Assembly: GCA_017463665.1 (NCBI GenBank)
Contig: JAFTOT010000065.1
Coordinates: 1-39,846, forward strand
DNA: 39,846 nucleotides
Direction: 5' to 3'
Origin: Clostridia bacterium
Lineage (GTDB): Bacteria; Bacillota; Clostridia; Oscillospirales; CAG-272
Positions 8,066 to 15,971 of the stretch are shown here, in pieces (position 1 is the first letter of the stretch; each line of letters starts with the position of its first letter). A model generated the notes under the pieces. That model was given only the letters and a program-made list of their open reading frames with translations. It had not been told where the DNA came from and ran no database searches. A program made the translations under genes and the position numbers.

Positions 8066-9013
8066 ATGAAAAAATTCACAGCGATTCTTTTGACAGTACT
8101 TCTCGCAGTTTCGATGTTTGCATTCGTCGGCTGCGAAAAGACAGGCGATGATGTTTATACCATCGGTATTGTTCAGCTCGTGCAGCACGATGCGCTTGAC
8201 CAGGCTACCGAGGGCTTCAAGGCTGCTCTTATTGAGAAGCTCGGCGCCGACAAGGTTTCTTTCGACTATCAGAATGCATCGGGCGATGTTGCAACCTGCT
8301 CCACTATCGTGGACAAGTTCGTTACCAACAATGTTGACCTGATCATGGCTAACGCTACGCCCGCAGTTCAGGCTGCAAAAGAGGCAACCGCTACTATCCC
8401 GATCGTCGGCACTTCGGTTACCGACTATGCGGCATCCAAGCTCGTTGACTCCAACGAAAAGCCCGGCGGCAACGTTACCGGTGCTTCGGATATGAACGCT
8501 GTTACCAACCAGATGGAGCTGGTGAAGACCTTCGCTCCCAATGCTAAGAACGTTGGTATCGTATACTGCTCCGCAGAGGACAACTCCAAGCTGCAGTTTG
8601 AAGAGGCAAAGGGCGTTTTTGAGGCTGCAGGCTACACCGTTACCGGTTATGCAGTTGCAGACGTAAACGAACTGGTTGCTGTTATCGACACCGCTGTCAA
8701 GGACAACGATGTTCTCTATGAGCCCACCGACAACCTCGTTGCTGCAAACATGGAAGTTATTAAGAACGCGGCTGTTCCCGCAGGCGTTCCGGTCATCTGC
8801 GGCGAAGAGTCCATGTGTCTTGCAGGCGGCGTTGCTTCTTACAGCGTAAACTACTACAGCGTAGGCTATGAGGCTGGTCTGATGGCTTACGAGATCCTCG
8901 TAAACGGCAAGAACCCTGCCGAGATGCCCATCAAGATCTTCACGGCAGACGAGCTCACCCTCATCCAGAACAAGGACGTTATGGCTGAGATGAATATCAC
9001 GCCTATCGAATAA
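8066..9013 (+). CDS. Solute-binding lipoprotein of a TrpX-like ABC importer
   Basis: A 315-residue lipoprotein: a basic start (MKK), a hydrophobic stretch and a lipobox ending at C23 (AFVGC). The mature part begins YTIGIVQLVQHDALDQATEGF and contains NVDLIMANATPAVQAA and IPIVGTSVTDYAASKLV, typical of the ABC substrate-binding family that includes TrpX of the tryptophan importer. It would be tethered outside the membrane and deliver ligand to the permease at 9097. The start at 8066 follows GAGGT at 8053-8057. A strong hairpin directly after the stop probably lets the binding protein be made in excess of the permease. The ligand (tryptophan or another small molecule) is not certain. Confidence 0.87.
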   Translation: MKKFTAILLTVLLAVSMFAFVGCEKTGDDVYTIGIVQLVQHDALDQATEGFKAALIEKLGADKVSFDYQNASGDVATCSTIVDKFVTNNVDLIMANATPAVQAAKEATATIPIVGTSVTDYAASKLVDSNEKPGGNVTGASDMNAVTNQMELVKTFAPNAKNVGIVYCSAEDNSKLQFEEAKGVFEAAGYTVTGYAVADVNELVAVIDTAVKDNDVLYEPTDNLVAANMEVIKNAAVPAGVPVICGEESMCLAGGVASYSVNYYSVGYEAGLMAYEILVNGKNPAEMPIKIFTADELTLIQNKDVMAEMNITPIE

Positions 9014-9034
9014 TTACGTACACAAGTTTATGAA

Positions 9035-9068
9035 TTCATAAGGGGCGAAACGCCCCTTATGAATTTTT
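9035..9068 (+). terminator. Perfect 13-bp hairpin with T-run between binding protein and permease
   Basis: TTCATAAGGGGCG (9035-9047), loop AAA, CGCCCCTTATGAA (9051-9063), then TTTTT. It reads as a terminator but lies inside the operon, so it is probably leaky and sets the ratio of binding protein to permease; this last point is inference. Confidence 0.85.
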
Positions 9069-9096
9069 GCGTATCAAGACATGTCAAGAGGTATTT

Positions 9097-10056
9097 ATGG
9101 ATTTTTTGATTTCGATGTTTAACAGCCTGCCCGGCGTTGCGGCAGAGGGACTGTTTTACGGCATTTTCGCGCTCGGCGTATACATTACGTACAAGATCCT
9201 CGATGTCGCCGATCTGACCGTTGACGCTTCGATCGTTACGGGCTGTGCGGTCACCACGATCTGCATTTTGTACGGTGTAAACTCGCTGGTAGCTGTGTTT
9301 ATCGCTTTCCTTGCGGGTATGATCGCAGGTGCGCTTACCGGATTTTTCCACACGTTTTTGAAGATTCCTGCGATCCTTGCAGGTATTTTGTCGCAGTTTT
9401 CGCTGTATACTATCAACATGATCATTATGGGTATGCAGTCGTATCTGGATACGACCGGTACGACCAAGGCGCTGATCCCCATGTCGCCCACGGCGTATGC
9501 CAGCGTTTCCAAGTTCTCGCTCATCGTTTCTTCGCGCGATAAGATCTCGGCAATGGTCGTCGGTTTTGTTTTTGTAATTGCGATCATCGCGCTGCTTTAC
9601 TGGTTCTTCGGCACAGAGTTCGGCTGCTCGCTGCGTGCGACGGGTGCAAACCCCAAGATGGCGCGCGCACAGGGCATCAATACGAATTTTGCGACCGTGT
9701 TCGGTCTGATGTTCTCCAACGGCTTTGTCGCGCTGGCAGGCGGACTTCTGGCACAGTATACCGGCGGTTCCAATATCACGTTCGGTGCGGGTGCGATCGT
9801 TATCGGCCTTGCCTCGGTGGTTATCGGCGAAGTACTTTGCAGCGCGTTTTTCAAAAAGGGCGCAAACTTTGCCGTGCGGCTCACTTTTGTCGTAGTCGGC
9901 TCTTTGATCTATTCTTTGATCAAGCGTTTTGTTATCAATGTCGGTCTCGATACCAACTTCCTCAAGCTGATCTCGGCTGTGATCGTCGCGATCTTCCTGT
10001 CGGCACCGAACTTCAAGAATTCGTTCGTCCGCAAGGGCACAAAGAAGGGGGCGTAA
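9097..10056 (+). CDS. Permease of a TrpXYZ-like ABC importer
   Basis: A 319-residue, strongly hydrophobic membrane protein with about eight to ten spans, of the branched-chain type permease fold (BPD_transp_2). Recognisable stretches include GLFYGIFALGVYITYKILDV near the start and SLRATGANPKMARAQGINT near residue 190, the cytoplasmic coupling loop that contacts the ATPase. The start was placed at the ATG at 9097, preceded by AAGAGGT. An earlier in-frame codon at 9067 would fall in the terminator hairpin. It sits between the binding lipoprotein and the ATPase and should form the channel as a dimer. Confidence 0.87.
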   Translation: MDFLISMFNSLPGVAAEGLFYGIFALGVYITYKILDVADLTVDASIVTGCAVTTICILYGVNSLVAVFIAFLAGMIAGALTGFFHTFLKIPAILAGILSQFSLYTINMIIMGMQSYLDTTGTTKALIPMSPTAYASVSKFSLIVSSRDKISAMVVGFVFVIAIIALLYWFFGTEFGCSLRATGANPKMARAQGINTNFATVFGLMFSNGFVALAGGLLAQYTGGSNITFGAGAIVIGLASVVIGEVLCSAFFKKGANFAVRLTFVVVGSLIYSLIKRFVINVGLDTNFLKLISAVIVAIFLSAPNFKNSFVRKGTKKGA

Positions 10057-10059
10057 GCT

Positions 10060-10857
10060 ATGCTGGAACTGAAAAATGTCTGCAAGACCTTCTATGCGGG
10101 TACGGTCAACGAGCGCGTTGCGCTGAATGACGTATCCCTTACGCTCAGCGACGGCGACGTTGTCACCATCATCGGCGGCAACGGCGCGGGTAAGTCTACG
10201 CTGCTGAACATGGTTTCGGGTACGCTGCCCGTGGATGCGGGACAAGTCCTCATCGACGGCGTAGATATTACAAACTACCCCGAGCATAAGCGTGCAAAAT
10301 TCCTCGGCAGAGTCTTCCAGGATCCCATGACGGGTACGGCGGCAAGCATGGGTATTGACGAAAATCTCGCGCTTGCACTGCGCCGCGGCAAACACCGCGG
10401 TCTCGGCTGGGGCATTACCAAAAAGGAGCGCGCGGAGTTTTCCAAAAGACTGGAAGAATTCGGTCTCGGTCTGGAAAGCCGCATCACCGCGAAGGTCGGT
10501 CTGCTTTCGGGCGGTCAGCGTCAGGTGCTTACGCTCTTGATGGCTACGCTGAAAAAGCCGAAGCTGCTGCTGCTCGACGAGCATACCGCAGCGCTTGACC
10601 CTAAGACTGCAAAGATCGTGCTGGAGGCTACGGACAAGATCATCCGTGAGGACAATCTCACTGCGATGATGATCACGCATAACATGCACGACGCGATCAC
10701 CTACGGCAACCGTCTCATTATGATGATGGACGGACGCATTATTTATGATGTTGCGGGTGAGGAGAAAAAATCCCTCACCGTGCCCGACCTGCTCAAAAAG
10801 TTTGAGGAGTATTCGGGCGGCAGCTTCGCCAATGACCGCATGATGCTGAGCAAGTAA
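10060..10857 (+). CDS. ATPase of a TrpXYZ-like ABC importer
   Basis: A 265-residue ABC ATPase. Walker A is GGNGAGKST (residues about 39-47), the signature is LSGGQRQ (about 148-154), Walker B is LLLLDEH and the switch His is in MMITHNMHD. The Pro usually found after the Walker B Glu is replaced by His (DEHTAALDP), a feature I associate with this importer family and not a defect. It starts three bases after the permease stop with GGGGG as its ribosome binding site. It completes a three-gene importer and is followed by a terminator at 10864. Confidence 0.9.
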   Translation: MLELKNVCKTFYAGTVNERVALNDVSLTLSDGDVVTIIGGNGAGKSTLLNMVSGTLPVDAGQVLIDGVDITNYPEHKRAKFLGRVFQDPMTGTAASMGIDENLALALRRGKHRGLGWGITKKERAEFSKRLEEFGLGLESRITAKVGLLSGGQRQVLTLLMATLKKPKLLLLDEHTAALDPKTAKIVLEATDKIIREDNLTAMMITHNMHDAITYGNRLIMMMDGRIIYDVAGEEKKSLTVPDLLKKFEEYSGGSFANDRMMLSK

Positions 10858-10863
10858 TAGAGA

Positions 10864-10892
10864 AGAACCGGACGGCAAGTCCGGTTCTTTTT
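10864..10892 (+). terminator. Terminator of the TrpXYZ-like operon
   Basis: AGAACCGGAC (10864-10873) pairs with GTCCGGTTCT (10879-10888), loop GGCAA, followed by T's to 10892. Confidence 0.9.
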
Positions 10893-10943
10893 GGCTATGG
10901 CAGAAAAACGGAGGTTTAGCGATACAACGGCGTTAAACCGCAT

Positions 10944-11038
10944 TTGTAGGGCGCGACGTCCCCGACGCGCCGTTTTGCTGCGGTTCATGCGGCGCGCCGG
11001 AGGACATAGCGACCTGCGGTCGCATTCGCGCCCTACAA
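10944..11038. repeat. 95-bp intergenic element with 13-bp terminal inverted repeats
   Basis: TTGTAGGGCGCGA at 10944-10956 is exactly inverted as TCGCGCCCTACAA at 11026-11038. Inside there are further GC-rich inverted segments (GACGCGCCG against CGGCGCGCC). It has no coding capacity and differs from the 75-bp family, although both start with GTAGGG. It lies between the convergent importer operon and thrS. Confidence 0.8.
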
Positions 11039-11046
11039 GATAAAAG

Positions 11047-11078
11047 AATCAGCAGTCCGTGTGAACTGCTGATTTTTG
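11047..11078 (-). terminator. Terminator of thrS
   Basis: AATCAGCAGT (11047-11056) pairs with ACTGCTGATT (11065-11074). T-rich sequence follows on both strands, so it can also stop rightward transcription. Confidence 0.75.
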
Positions 11079-11143
11079 TTAATTTTACAGGACTGTTTGC
11101 GACGGAACCCAAAGTAGGGTGTGCAGTCGGCTAGAGTCGCATT

Positions 11144-13084
11144 TTATACAGTAAGGTCTCTTCTTGCGATCTCGTCTGCGGCCTTGCTGATGAAATCTGC
11201 AACCGACATATCGGTGGTCTCCTGTTTGCGGTTACGAACCGAAACGGTGTTGTTTGCTACCTCGTTGTCGCCGATGATGAGCATATAGGGGATACGCTGC
11301 ATTCTCGCGTCGCGGATCTTATAGCCGATGGTCTCGTTGCGTCCGTCGAGCTCAACACGCATGCCGAGTGCTTCCAGCTTGGCTTTGAGCGCTTCGGAGT
11401 ACTCTACATGTGCATCGGTGATGGGCAGAATGCGGATCTGCGTGGGAGCCATCCACAGCGGCAGTGCGCCTGCGTACTTCTCGAGGATCAGTGCGAGGGT
11501 ACGCTCATAGCAGCCGAGCGAGGTACGGTGGATGATGTAGGGGATCTTCTGCTGTCCGTCGCTGTCGGTGTATTCCATACCGAACTTCTTTGCCAGCAGC
11601 ATGTCGATCTGCAGGGTGATGAGCGTGTCTTCCTTGCCGTGTACGTTCTTGATCTGGATATCGAGCTTCGGACCGTAGAACGCTGCCTCGTCGATACCGA
11701 TCGTGTATTTCAGACCGATGTTGTCGAGGATCTGCTTCATGGTGCTCTGTGCTTCTTCCCACTGCTCGGGCGTACCCTCGTACTTATCGGTACGCTTCGG
11801 ATCCCACTGCGAGAAGCGGAAGGAGCAGTCTTCTTTCAGACCCACTGCATCGAGCATGAACATTGCGAGGTCAAGGCATCCGCGGAACTCCTCTTCGAGC
11901 TGCTCGGGGCGCAGGATATAGTGTCCCTCGGAAATGGTGAACTGGCGAACGCGGATCAGACCGTGCATTTCGCCCGAATCCTCGTTGCGGAACAGGGTAG
12001 AGGTCTCGGTCAGGCGCATCGGCAGGTCACGGTAGGAGCGCTTCTTGTTGAGGAATACCTGGTACTGGAAGGGGCAGGTCATCGGGCGGAGTGCGAAGCA
12101 CTCTTTTTCCTCATCATAGGGATCGCCGAGGATGAACATACCGTCGAGGTAGTGATCCCAGTGACCCGAAATGCGGTACAGGTCTCTCTTTGCCATGAGC
12201 GGCGTTTTGGTGAGCAGGCAGCCGCGGCGCTGTTCCTCGTCCTCAACGAAACGCTGGAGCAGCTGAATGGTGCGTGCGCCCTTGGGCAACAGGATCGGCA
12301 GACCCTGACCGACAGAGTCCACGGTGGTGAAGTATTCAAGCTCGCGACCGATCTTGTTGTGGTCGCGCTTCTTGGCTTCCTCCATTGCTTCGAGGTGGGC
12401 ATTCAGCATTTCCTTCTTCGGGAATGCGGTGCCGTAAACGCGCTTGAGCATCTTGTTTTCGCTCTTGCCCTCCCAGTATGCACCGGTGCACTGCAGCAGC
12501 TTGAATGCTTTGATCGCGCCGGTTGCAAAGAGGTGCGGGCCTGCGCAGAGGTCTACGAAGTCGCCCTGCTTGTAGAAAGAGATTTCCTCGCCCTCGGGGA
12601 CGCGGTCGATCAGCAGTACCTTGTAGGGCTCGTCCTTTTCTTCCATCAGCTTCTTTGCCTCGTCGCGGGGCAGGGTGAAGCGCTCGAGCTTGAGGTTTTC
12701 TTTGACGATCTTCTTCATCTCGCCCTCGATAGCAGTCAGCATTGCCGCGTCAAAGGGAAGATCGCTGTCAAAGTCGTAGTAAAAGCCGTTGGCAACTGCG
12801 GGGCCGATGGTCAGCTTGGTCTCGGGGTAGAGACGCTTGACCGCCTGCGCAAGCACGTGGGATGCCGTGTGCCAGAAGGTCTTTTTGCCTTCCTCGTCCT
12901 CGAAGGTGTGCAGCGTTACGTCGCAATCTGCATCGAGGGGCGCGGTCAGACCGACTACCTCTCCGTTGACCGTAGCGCAGAGTACCTCGCGGCTGATAAT
13001 GCCCGCAGCAGCGGCTGCGTCATACACGGTCGTTCCGTTTTCCACAGCGGCAACTTCGCCGCTCGAAAATTTAACCGAAATCAT
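11144..13084 (-). CDS. thrS: Threonyl-tRNA synthetase
   Basis: A 646-residue class II aminoacyl-tRNA synthetase that charges tRNA(Thr). Domains in order: TGS (about 1-60), the editing/SAD domain (about 65-225) with H72, H76 (WHTASH), C180 and H184 (DLCAGPH) that clear mischarged serine, the catalytic core (about 245-540) with the zinc-binding Cys C337 in RPMTCPFQ, and the anticodon-binding domain (about 545-640). The editing set is complete. Full length for the family. The start codon at 13084 is preceded by AGGAGG. It lies 22 bases after a DUF362/ferredoxin gene and is probably co-transcribed with it from the T-box promoter at 14646-14618, so threonine starvation should raise its expression. 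Confidence 0.97.
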   Translation of the reverse strand: MISVKFSSGEVAAVENGTTVYDAAAAAGIISREVLCATVNGEVVGLTAPLDADCDVTLHTFEDEEGKKTFWHTASHVLAQAVKRLYPETKLTIGPAVANGFYYDFDSDLPFDAAMLTAIEGEMKKIVKENLKLERFTLPRDEAKKLMEEKDEPYKVLLIDRVPEGEEISFYKQGDFVDLCAGPHLFATGAIKAFKLLQCTGAYWEGKSENKMLKRVYGTAFPKKEMLNAHLEAMEEAKKRDHNKIGRELEYFTTVDSVGQGLPILLPKGARTIQLLQRFVEDEEQRRGCLLTKTPLMAKRDLYRISGHWDHYLDGMFILGDPYDEEKECFALRPMTCPFQYQVFLNKKRSYRDLPMRLTETSTLFRNEDSGEMHGLIRVRQFTISEGHYILRPEQLEEEFRGCLDLAMFMLDAVGLKEDCSFRFSQWDPKRTDKYEGTPEQWEEAQSTMKQILDNIGLKYTIGIDEAAFYGPKLDIQIKNVHGKEDTLITLQIDMLLAKKFGMEYTDSDGQQKIPYIIHRTSLGCYERTLALILEKYAGALPLWMAPTQIRILPITDAHVEYSEALKAKLEALGMRVELDGRNETIGYKIRDARMQRIPYMLIIGDNEVANNTVSVRNRKQETTDMSVADFISKAADEIARRDLTV

Positions 13085-13106
13085 TGTTGGTTTCCTCCTG
13101 ATTGGT

Positions 13107-14270
13107 TTATATTTTAAATTTTATATTAGCAATTTTAGCGATCGGGTTTTGGTAGGCGAAGATTGCCTTTTGGGGGCACATTTCCTGACAGCAGTAGCAG
13201 CCGATGCATTTGTCGTAGTCGTAGACCGGTGGCTTGCCTTTCTTTGGAAAGTGCAGGGCGCCGCCCTCAACAGGGCAGCTCTTTACACAGATGCCGCACT
13301 TGACGCAGAGATCCTTGTGGATCTTGGGGCGGCGGCGGATCAGCTTTTTGAAATGCTTCAAATAGGAGATCTCGCCCCTGTCCTCGGGCGCACGGTAGAC
13401 GTCAAAGGTTTTGTCGCCGTATTTTGCCTGTGCCTCGGCAACGGTGAGGCTGCCGCTCGGGGTGACAACTTCGATCTCGTCCGCGTTGCATGTACCCACG
13501 CCGCGCGCGCTGCCGATCACGTTGGTGGGTACCAGCGTCGGATCGAGGTAGACCAGCGAGGCAAAGACGGTGTCCAGCGCGATCGGATCGGTCGAGGCGA
13601 GGATCACGCCCATTTGTTTCGGCGTGCCCGATTGGGGGCCGTTGCCCTCCATCGCCACGATGCCGTCCATCACATGCAGCCGCGCGGGCAGCATGCAGTT
13701 GAGATCAGCGAGCATCTTGGCAAACTCTACCGAGTTCGGGAATTTGACATGCGACGCGCCCTTGTTGAGCCCGAACACGCAGCCGAACAGGTTCTTCTGC
13801 GCGCCCGTGATGCGCTCGAGCATGTGCGTTTTCATTTTGCAGATGTTGATGATGCCGTCGGCATCCGGCACCGCGTTTGCGAGGATAAATTCTTTTGCAA
13901 CTTTTCCGCCTGCATAGGGGGTTCGCTTGCCGCCCGAGAAGTCCGCTTGGGGGATGCCGAGCTCCTCGGCAACGGCGGCAATGCCGCACTCCTTGGCGTT
14001 GCCGTGCGGATCACCGTGTCCGGGCGAGTCGCCGTAGGACAGATGTTTGTATCCGTGTGCGAGCAGGTATTTTGCCACGCCGCCAAATACAGCGGGATGC
14101 GTGGTGCACGCCTTTTCCACGGGCGTCTTTGCCAAAAGGTTGGGCTTGAGCAGGAGCTTTTCTTCTTTATTTATAAGTGTCTCCACGCCGCCGACAAGCT
14201 CGATCGCCGTTTCGACCGCGTCTGCCGCCTGCGCGTAGGCATCGCAGGGAACAAGAGCAACTTTGACCAT
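13107..14270 (-). CDS. DUF362 domain protein with two 4Fe-4S clusters
   Basis: A 387-residue protein. Residues about 1-300 form a DUF362 domain (LLLKPNLLAKTPVEKACTTH near the start, then a GDSPGHG motif and MKTHMLERITGAQKNLFG), and the C-terminus is a 2[4Fe-4S] ferredoxin domain with CVKCGICVKSCP and CIGCYCCQEMCP. Such proteins are thought to be iron-sulfur redox proteins; the reaction of this one is unknown. ATG at 14270 is chosen since AAAGGAG lies five bases before it; the earlier in-frame ATG at 14285 would place that site inside the gene. It is the first gene after the T-box leader and is followed by thrS, an unexpected pairing. Confidence 0.88.
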   Translation of the reverse strand: MVKVALVPCDAYAQAADAVETAIELVGGVETLINKEEKLLLKPNLLAKTPVEKACTTHPAVFGGVAKYLLAHGYKHLSYGDSPGHGDPHGNAKECGIAAVAEELGIPQADFSGGKRTPYAGGKVAKEFILANAVPDADGIINICKMKTHMLERITGAQKNLFGCVFGLNKGASHVKFPNSVEFAKMLADLNCMLPARLHVMDGIVAMEGNGPQSGTPKQMGVILASTDPIALDTVFASLVYLDPTLVPTNVIGSARGVGTCNADEIEVVTPSGSLTVAEAQAKYGDKTFDVYRAPEDRGEISYLKHFKKLIRRRPKIHKDLCVKCGICVKSCPVEGGALHFPKKGKPPVYDYDKCIGCYCCQEMCPQKAIFAYQNPIAKIANIKFKI

Positions 14271-14302
14271 AAAAACTCCTTTCATATTGTAATGGCAATA
14301 TC

Positions 14303-14376
14303 GTAGGGGAGGGGTTTCCCCTCCCGTGTATACGACATCGCACCTTGGTTTGCGGGAGGCGGAACGCCTCCCCTAC
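14303..14376. repeat. 74-bp palindromic intergenic element, copy C
   Basis: GTAGGGGAGGGG at 14303 to CGCCTCCCCTAC at 14376, with a hairpin at each end. It lies in the transcribed leader between the T-box terminator and the DUF362 gene, about 30 bases before the start codon. The bases before it (GTAATGGCAATATC) resemble those before copy D (GTTATGGCAACACC). Confidence 0.85.
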
Positions 14377-14400
14377 ATGGGGTGCGCGTTATGTTGCAAA

Positions 14401-14611
14401 CAAAAACACCCCGACGGCATTTGCCGTCGGGGTGCAAAGATCTTTTTGCACGGTTCCACCCGCGTTTTTCACTCTTGGGAAAATAAAATTGTCGCGGACT
14501 TGCACCGCAGGGGAAGTGGTACCCGTTTCCCTTTTCCGAAGAGCCTTGCAGCCCATGGACTCTCTCTCTGTACGGTGATTTTGAAAACGGACATGTCTTT
14601 TCCTATATTAC
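14401..14611 (-). promoter_or_regulatory. T-box leader, probably threonine-specific
   Basis: On the minus strand the T-box sequence GGGTGGAACCG lies at 14461-14451, followed by a strong terminator at 14434-14402. Upstream there is a long structured leader with an AGAGAGAG segment and GGGAAACGGGTACCACTTCC, in which ACC (14520-14518) followed by A fits a threonine specifier codon. T-boxes bind uncharged tRNA and then favour an antiterminator over the terminator. The downstream thrS gene supports threonine. The specifier was picked by eye without a folded model; UAC (Tyr) overlaps it in the same loop. Together with copy C of the repeat this fills the 396-base gap between DUF362 and the MgsA-like gene. 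Confidence 0.85.
14402..14434 (-). terminator. T-box terminator
   Basis: CACCCCGACGGC (from 14434) pairs with GCCGTCGGGGTG (to 14407) around an AAAT loop, followed by TTTTT at 14406-14402 on the minus strand. Confidence 0.9.
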
Positions 14612-14617
14612 AAACCG

Positions 14618-14646
14618 ATTATAGACCGCAAAAACAAATTTGTCAA
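14618..14646 (-). promoter_or_regulatory. Consensus sigma-A promoter of the T-box operon
   Basis: On the minus strand: TTGACA at 14646-14641, 17-base spacer, TATAAT at 14623-14618. Transcription should start near 14611. Confidence 0.9.
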
Positions 14647-14667
14647 GCGGAATTTTTCGGTACTTAC

Positions 14668-15102
14668 TTACAGTTGTGCTTTTTTGCGGCGATTATACTC
14701 AGAGCGGGGGTTGACAAACTCGCGCCAGTTGAGGTCGCCGCGGTCGAGTGCGCAGATCAGCACTTCGGCGGTGGCAATATTGGTGGCAACGGGCACGTTA
14801 TGCACGTCGCACAGGCGCAGGAGCTGGTGCTCCCCTTCGTCATACTCCGCCTTCGGAACGGTATCGCGGAAGTAGAGCAGGACGTCTATTTCGTCGTAGG
14901 CAACACGGGAAGCAATCTGCTGCTCGCCGCCGGTCTCACCGGGAAGCAGCTTTTCGATCGCAAGTCCAGTGGCTTCGGAAATGTATTTGCCGGTCGTCTG
15001 TGTCGCACAGAGATTATGCTTGGACAGAATGCCGCAGTAGGCAATACAAAACTGGGTCATCAACTCTTTTTTGGTGTCACTTGCGATGATCGCTATATCC
15101 AT
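14668..15102 (-). CDS. MgsA-like protein with altered catalytic residues
   Basis: A 144-residue protein that aligns along its whole length with methylglyoxal synthase, which makes methylglyoxal from dihydroxyacetone phosphate: AIIASDTKKELM, then CATQTTGKYISEATGL, GETGGEQQ, YFRD, and LLRLCDVHNVPVATNIATAE. With a constant offset of 11 from E. coli MgsA, the phosphate-pocket residues K12, T34, T36, T37 and G55 are kept, but H19, D71, H98 and D101 correspond to S8, E60, Y87 and G90. It may therefore be a weak enzyme or a non-catalytic relative. The start at 15102 has GGGAG before it. It follows the MinD-like gene by 40 bases; MinD and MgsA genes are often neighbours in Clostridia. Confidence 0.8.
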   Translation of the reverse strand: MDIAIIASDTKKELMTQFCIAYCGILSKHNLCATQTTGKYISEATGLAIEKLLPGETGGEQQIASRVAYDEIDVLLYFRDTVPKAEYDEGEHQLLRLCDVHNVPVATNIATAEVLICALDRGDLNWREFVNPRSEYNRRKKAQL

Positions 15103-15142
15103 TGTTCTCCCATCCTTTACTATATAATGATATAAACAGAGG

Positions 15143-15922
15143 CTAATTGAATAAGAATTTATCGCGCTTGATCCCGCGAAAGCCTTTCAGCAGCGGGACA
15201 TTCTCGCCGCAAAGGCGTCTTGCGATGTTCTCAAATGCGGTGCGGCAATTGCTCTTTTTGCCGTCAAACACGCTCTTGCCCTCCTCGCTGAGCAGGGAGA
15301 GGCGAGCGTCCATGGGGACGATGCCGAGAAGCGGTGTACGCGTGCGGTCGATCATCTCGATGATGCCGGCACGCTTTGCAAGGTTTTCTACCTGTGTATC
15401 AAAGCCGTTGATAATGAGGTACTGCTCGTCCACTTTTTTCTCATCGAGCAGCATGCCGCTCTTTTCTGCGGCGCGAATGGCTGTGGGGGTCTGCGAGGAA
15501 ACGATCAGCGCCGTGTCGCACGCGGGTGCGGCGATCGCTACCGATTCATGCGCGCCGCCCGAGGTATCCACGAGGATAAAGTCGAAGGCAAGCGTTTCCT
15601 CCAGCTTGTCGAGCGCGGCTGCAAAGCTTTGCTCCGTGGCGTCGCCCTCGTAGCGGAAGGGGGCGCCGATAAAAGCGAGATTCAGATGGTTCGGATGCAG
15701 ATGCACGACCGATGCGCAATCGGCACGGCCGCTTGTCAGGTCGCAGATGTCGTAGATCAGGTCATCCTGCATGCCGAGCATGAGGTCGAGCGAACGGTTG
15801 CCGAGGTCAAAGTCGATGAGCAGGGTACGCTTTCCCATGGCGGCAAGCGCCGTGGCAACGCCGATGCTGACAGTGGATTTTCCGACGCCGCCTTTGCAGG
15901 AAGTTATGAGTATTCTGCTCAA
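15143..15922 (-). CDS. MinD-like ParA-family ATPase
   Basis: A 259-residue P-loop ATPase with a deviant Walker A (CKGGVGKST, residues about 9-17), a switch I region (LIDFDLGNRSLDLMLG) and Walker B (FILVDTSGG). It resembles MinD and FleN, which act as membrane- or surface-bound spatial regulators of division or other structures. The typical MinD C-terminal amphipathic helix is not obvious: the end reads GFRGIKRDKFLFN, which is short and basic-hydrophobic. No minC or minE is in this window. The start is a TTG at 15922, preceded by GGAGGTG at seven bases; no better ATG is present. The MgsA-like gene follows and is probably in the same transcript. Confidence 0.8.
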   Translation of the reverse strand: MSRILITSCKGGVGKSTVSIGVATALAAMGKRTLLIDFDLGNRSLDLMLGMQDDLIYDICDLTSGRADCASVVHLHPNHLNLAFIGAPFRYEGDATEQSFAAALDKLEETLAFDFILVDTSGGAHESVAIAAPACDTALIVSSQTPTAIRAAEKSGMLLDEKKVDEQYLIINGFDTQVENLAKRAGIIEMIDRTRTPLLGIVPMDARLSLLSEEGKSVFDGKKSNCRTAFENIARRLCGENVPLLKGFRGIKRDKFLFN

Positions 15923-15971
15923 GCTGCGTCACCTCCGACAAGCGTTCTGTAGAATTACAAACTACAGAGAC

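Noticed and set aside
7411..8079. Open frame on the minus strand with 50-residue repeats
   Set aside because: It is open only because the DNA repeat period (150) is a multiple of three. It has no ribosome binding site, runs antisense to the end of ackA, and crosses the terminator and promoter of the next operon.
9028..10878. Long minus-strand open frame opposite the importer permease and ATPase
   Set aside because: Antisense shadow of two clear genes; composition (Arg, His, Asp-rich) is typical of such frames.
11408..13117. Long plus-strand open frame opposite thrS
   Set aside because: Antisense to a fully conserved synthetase with no start signal of its own.
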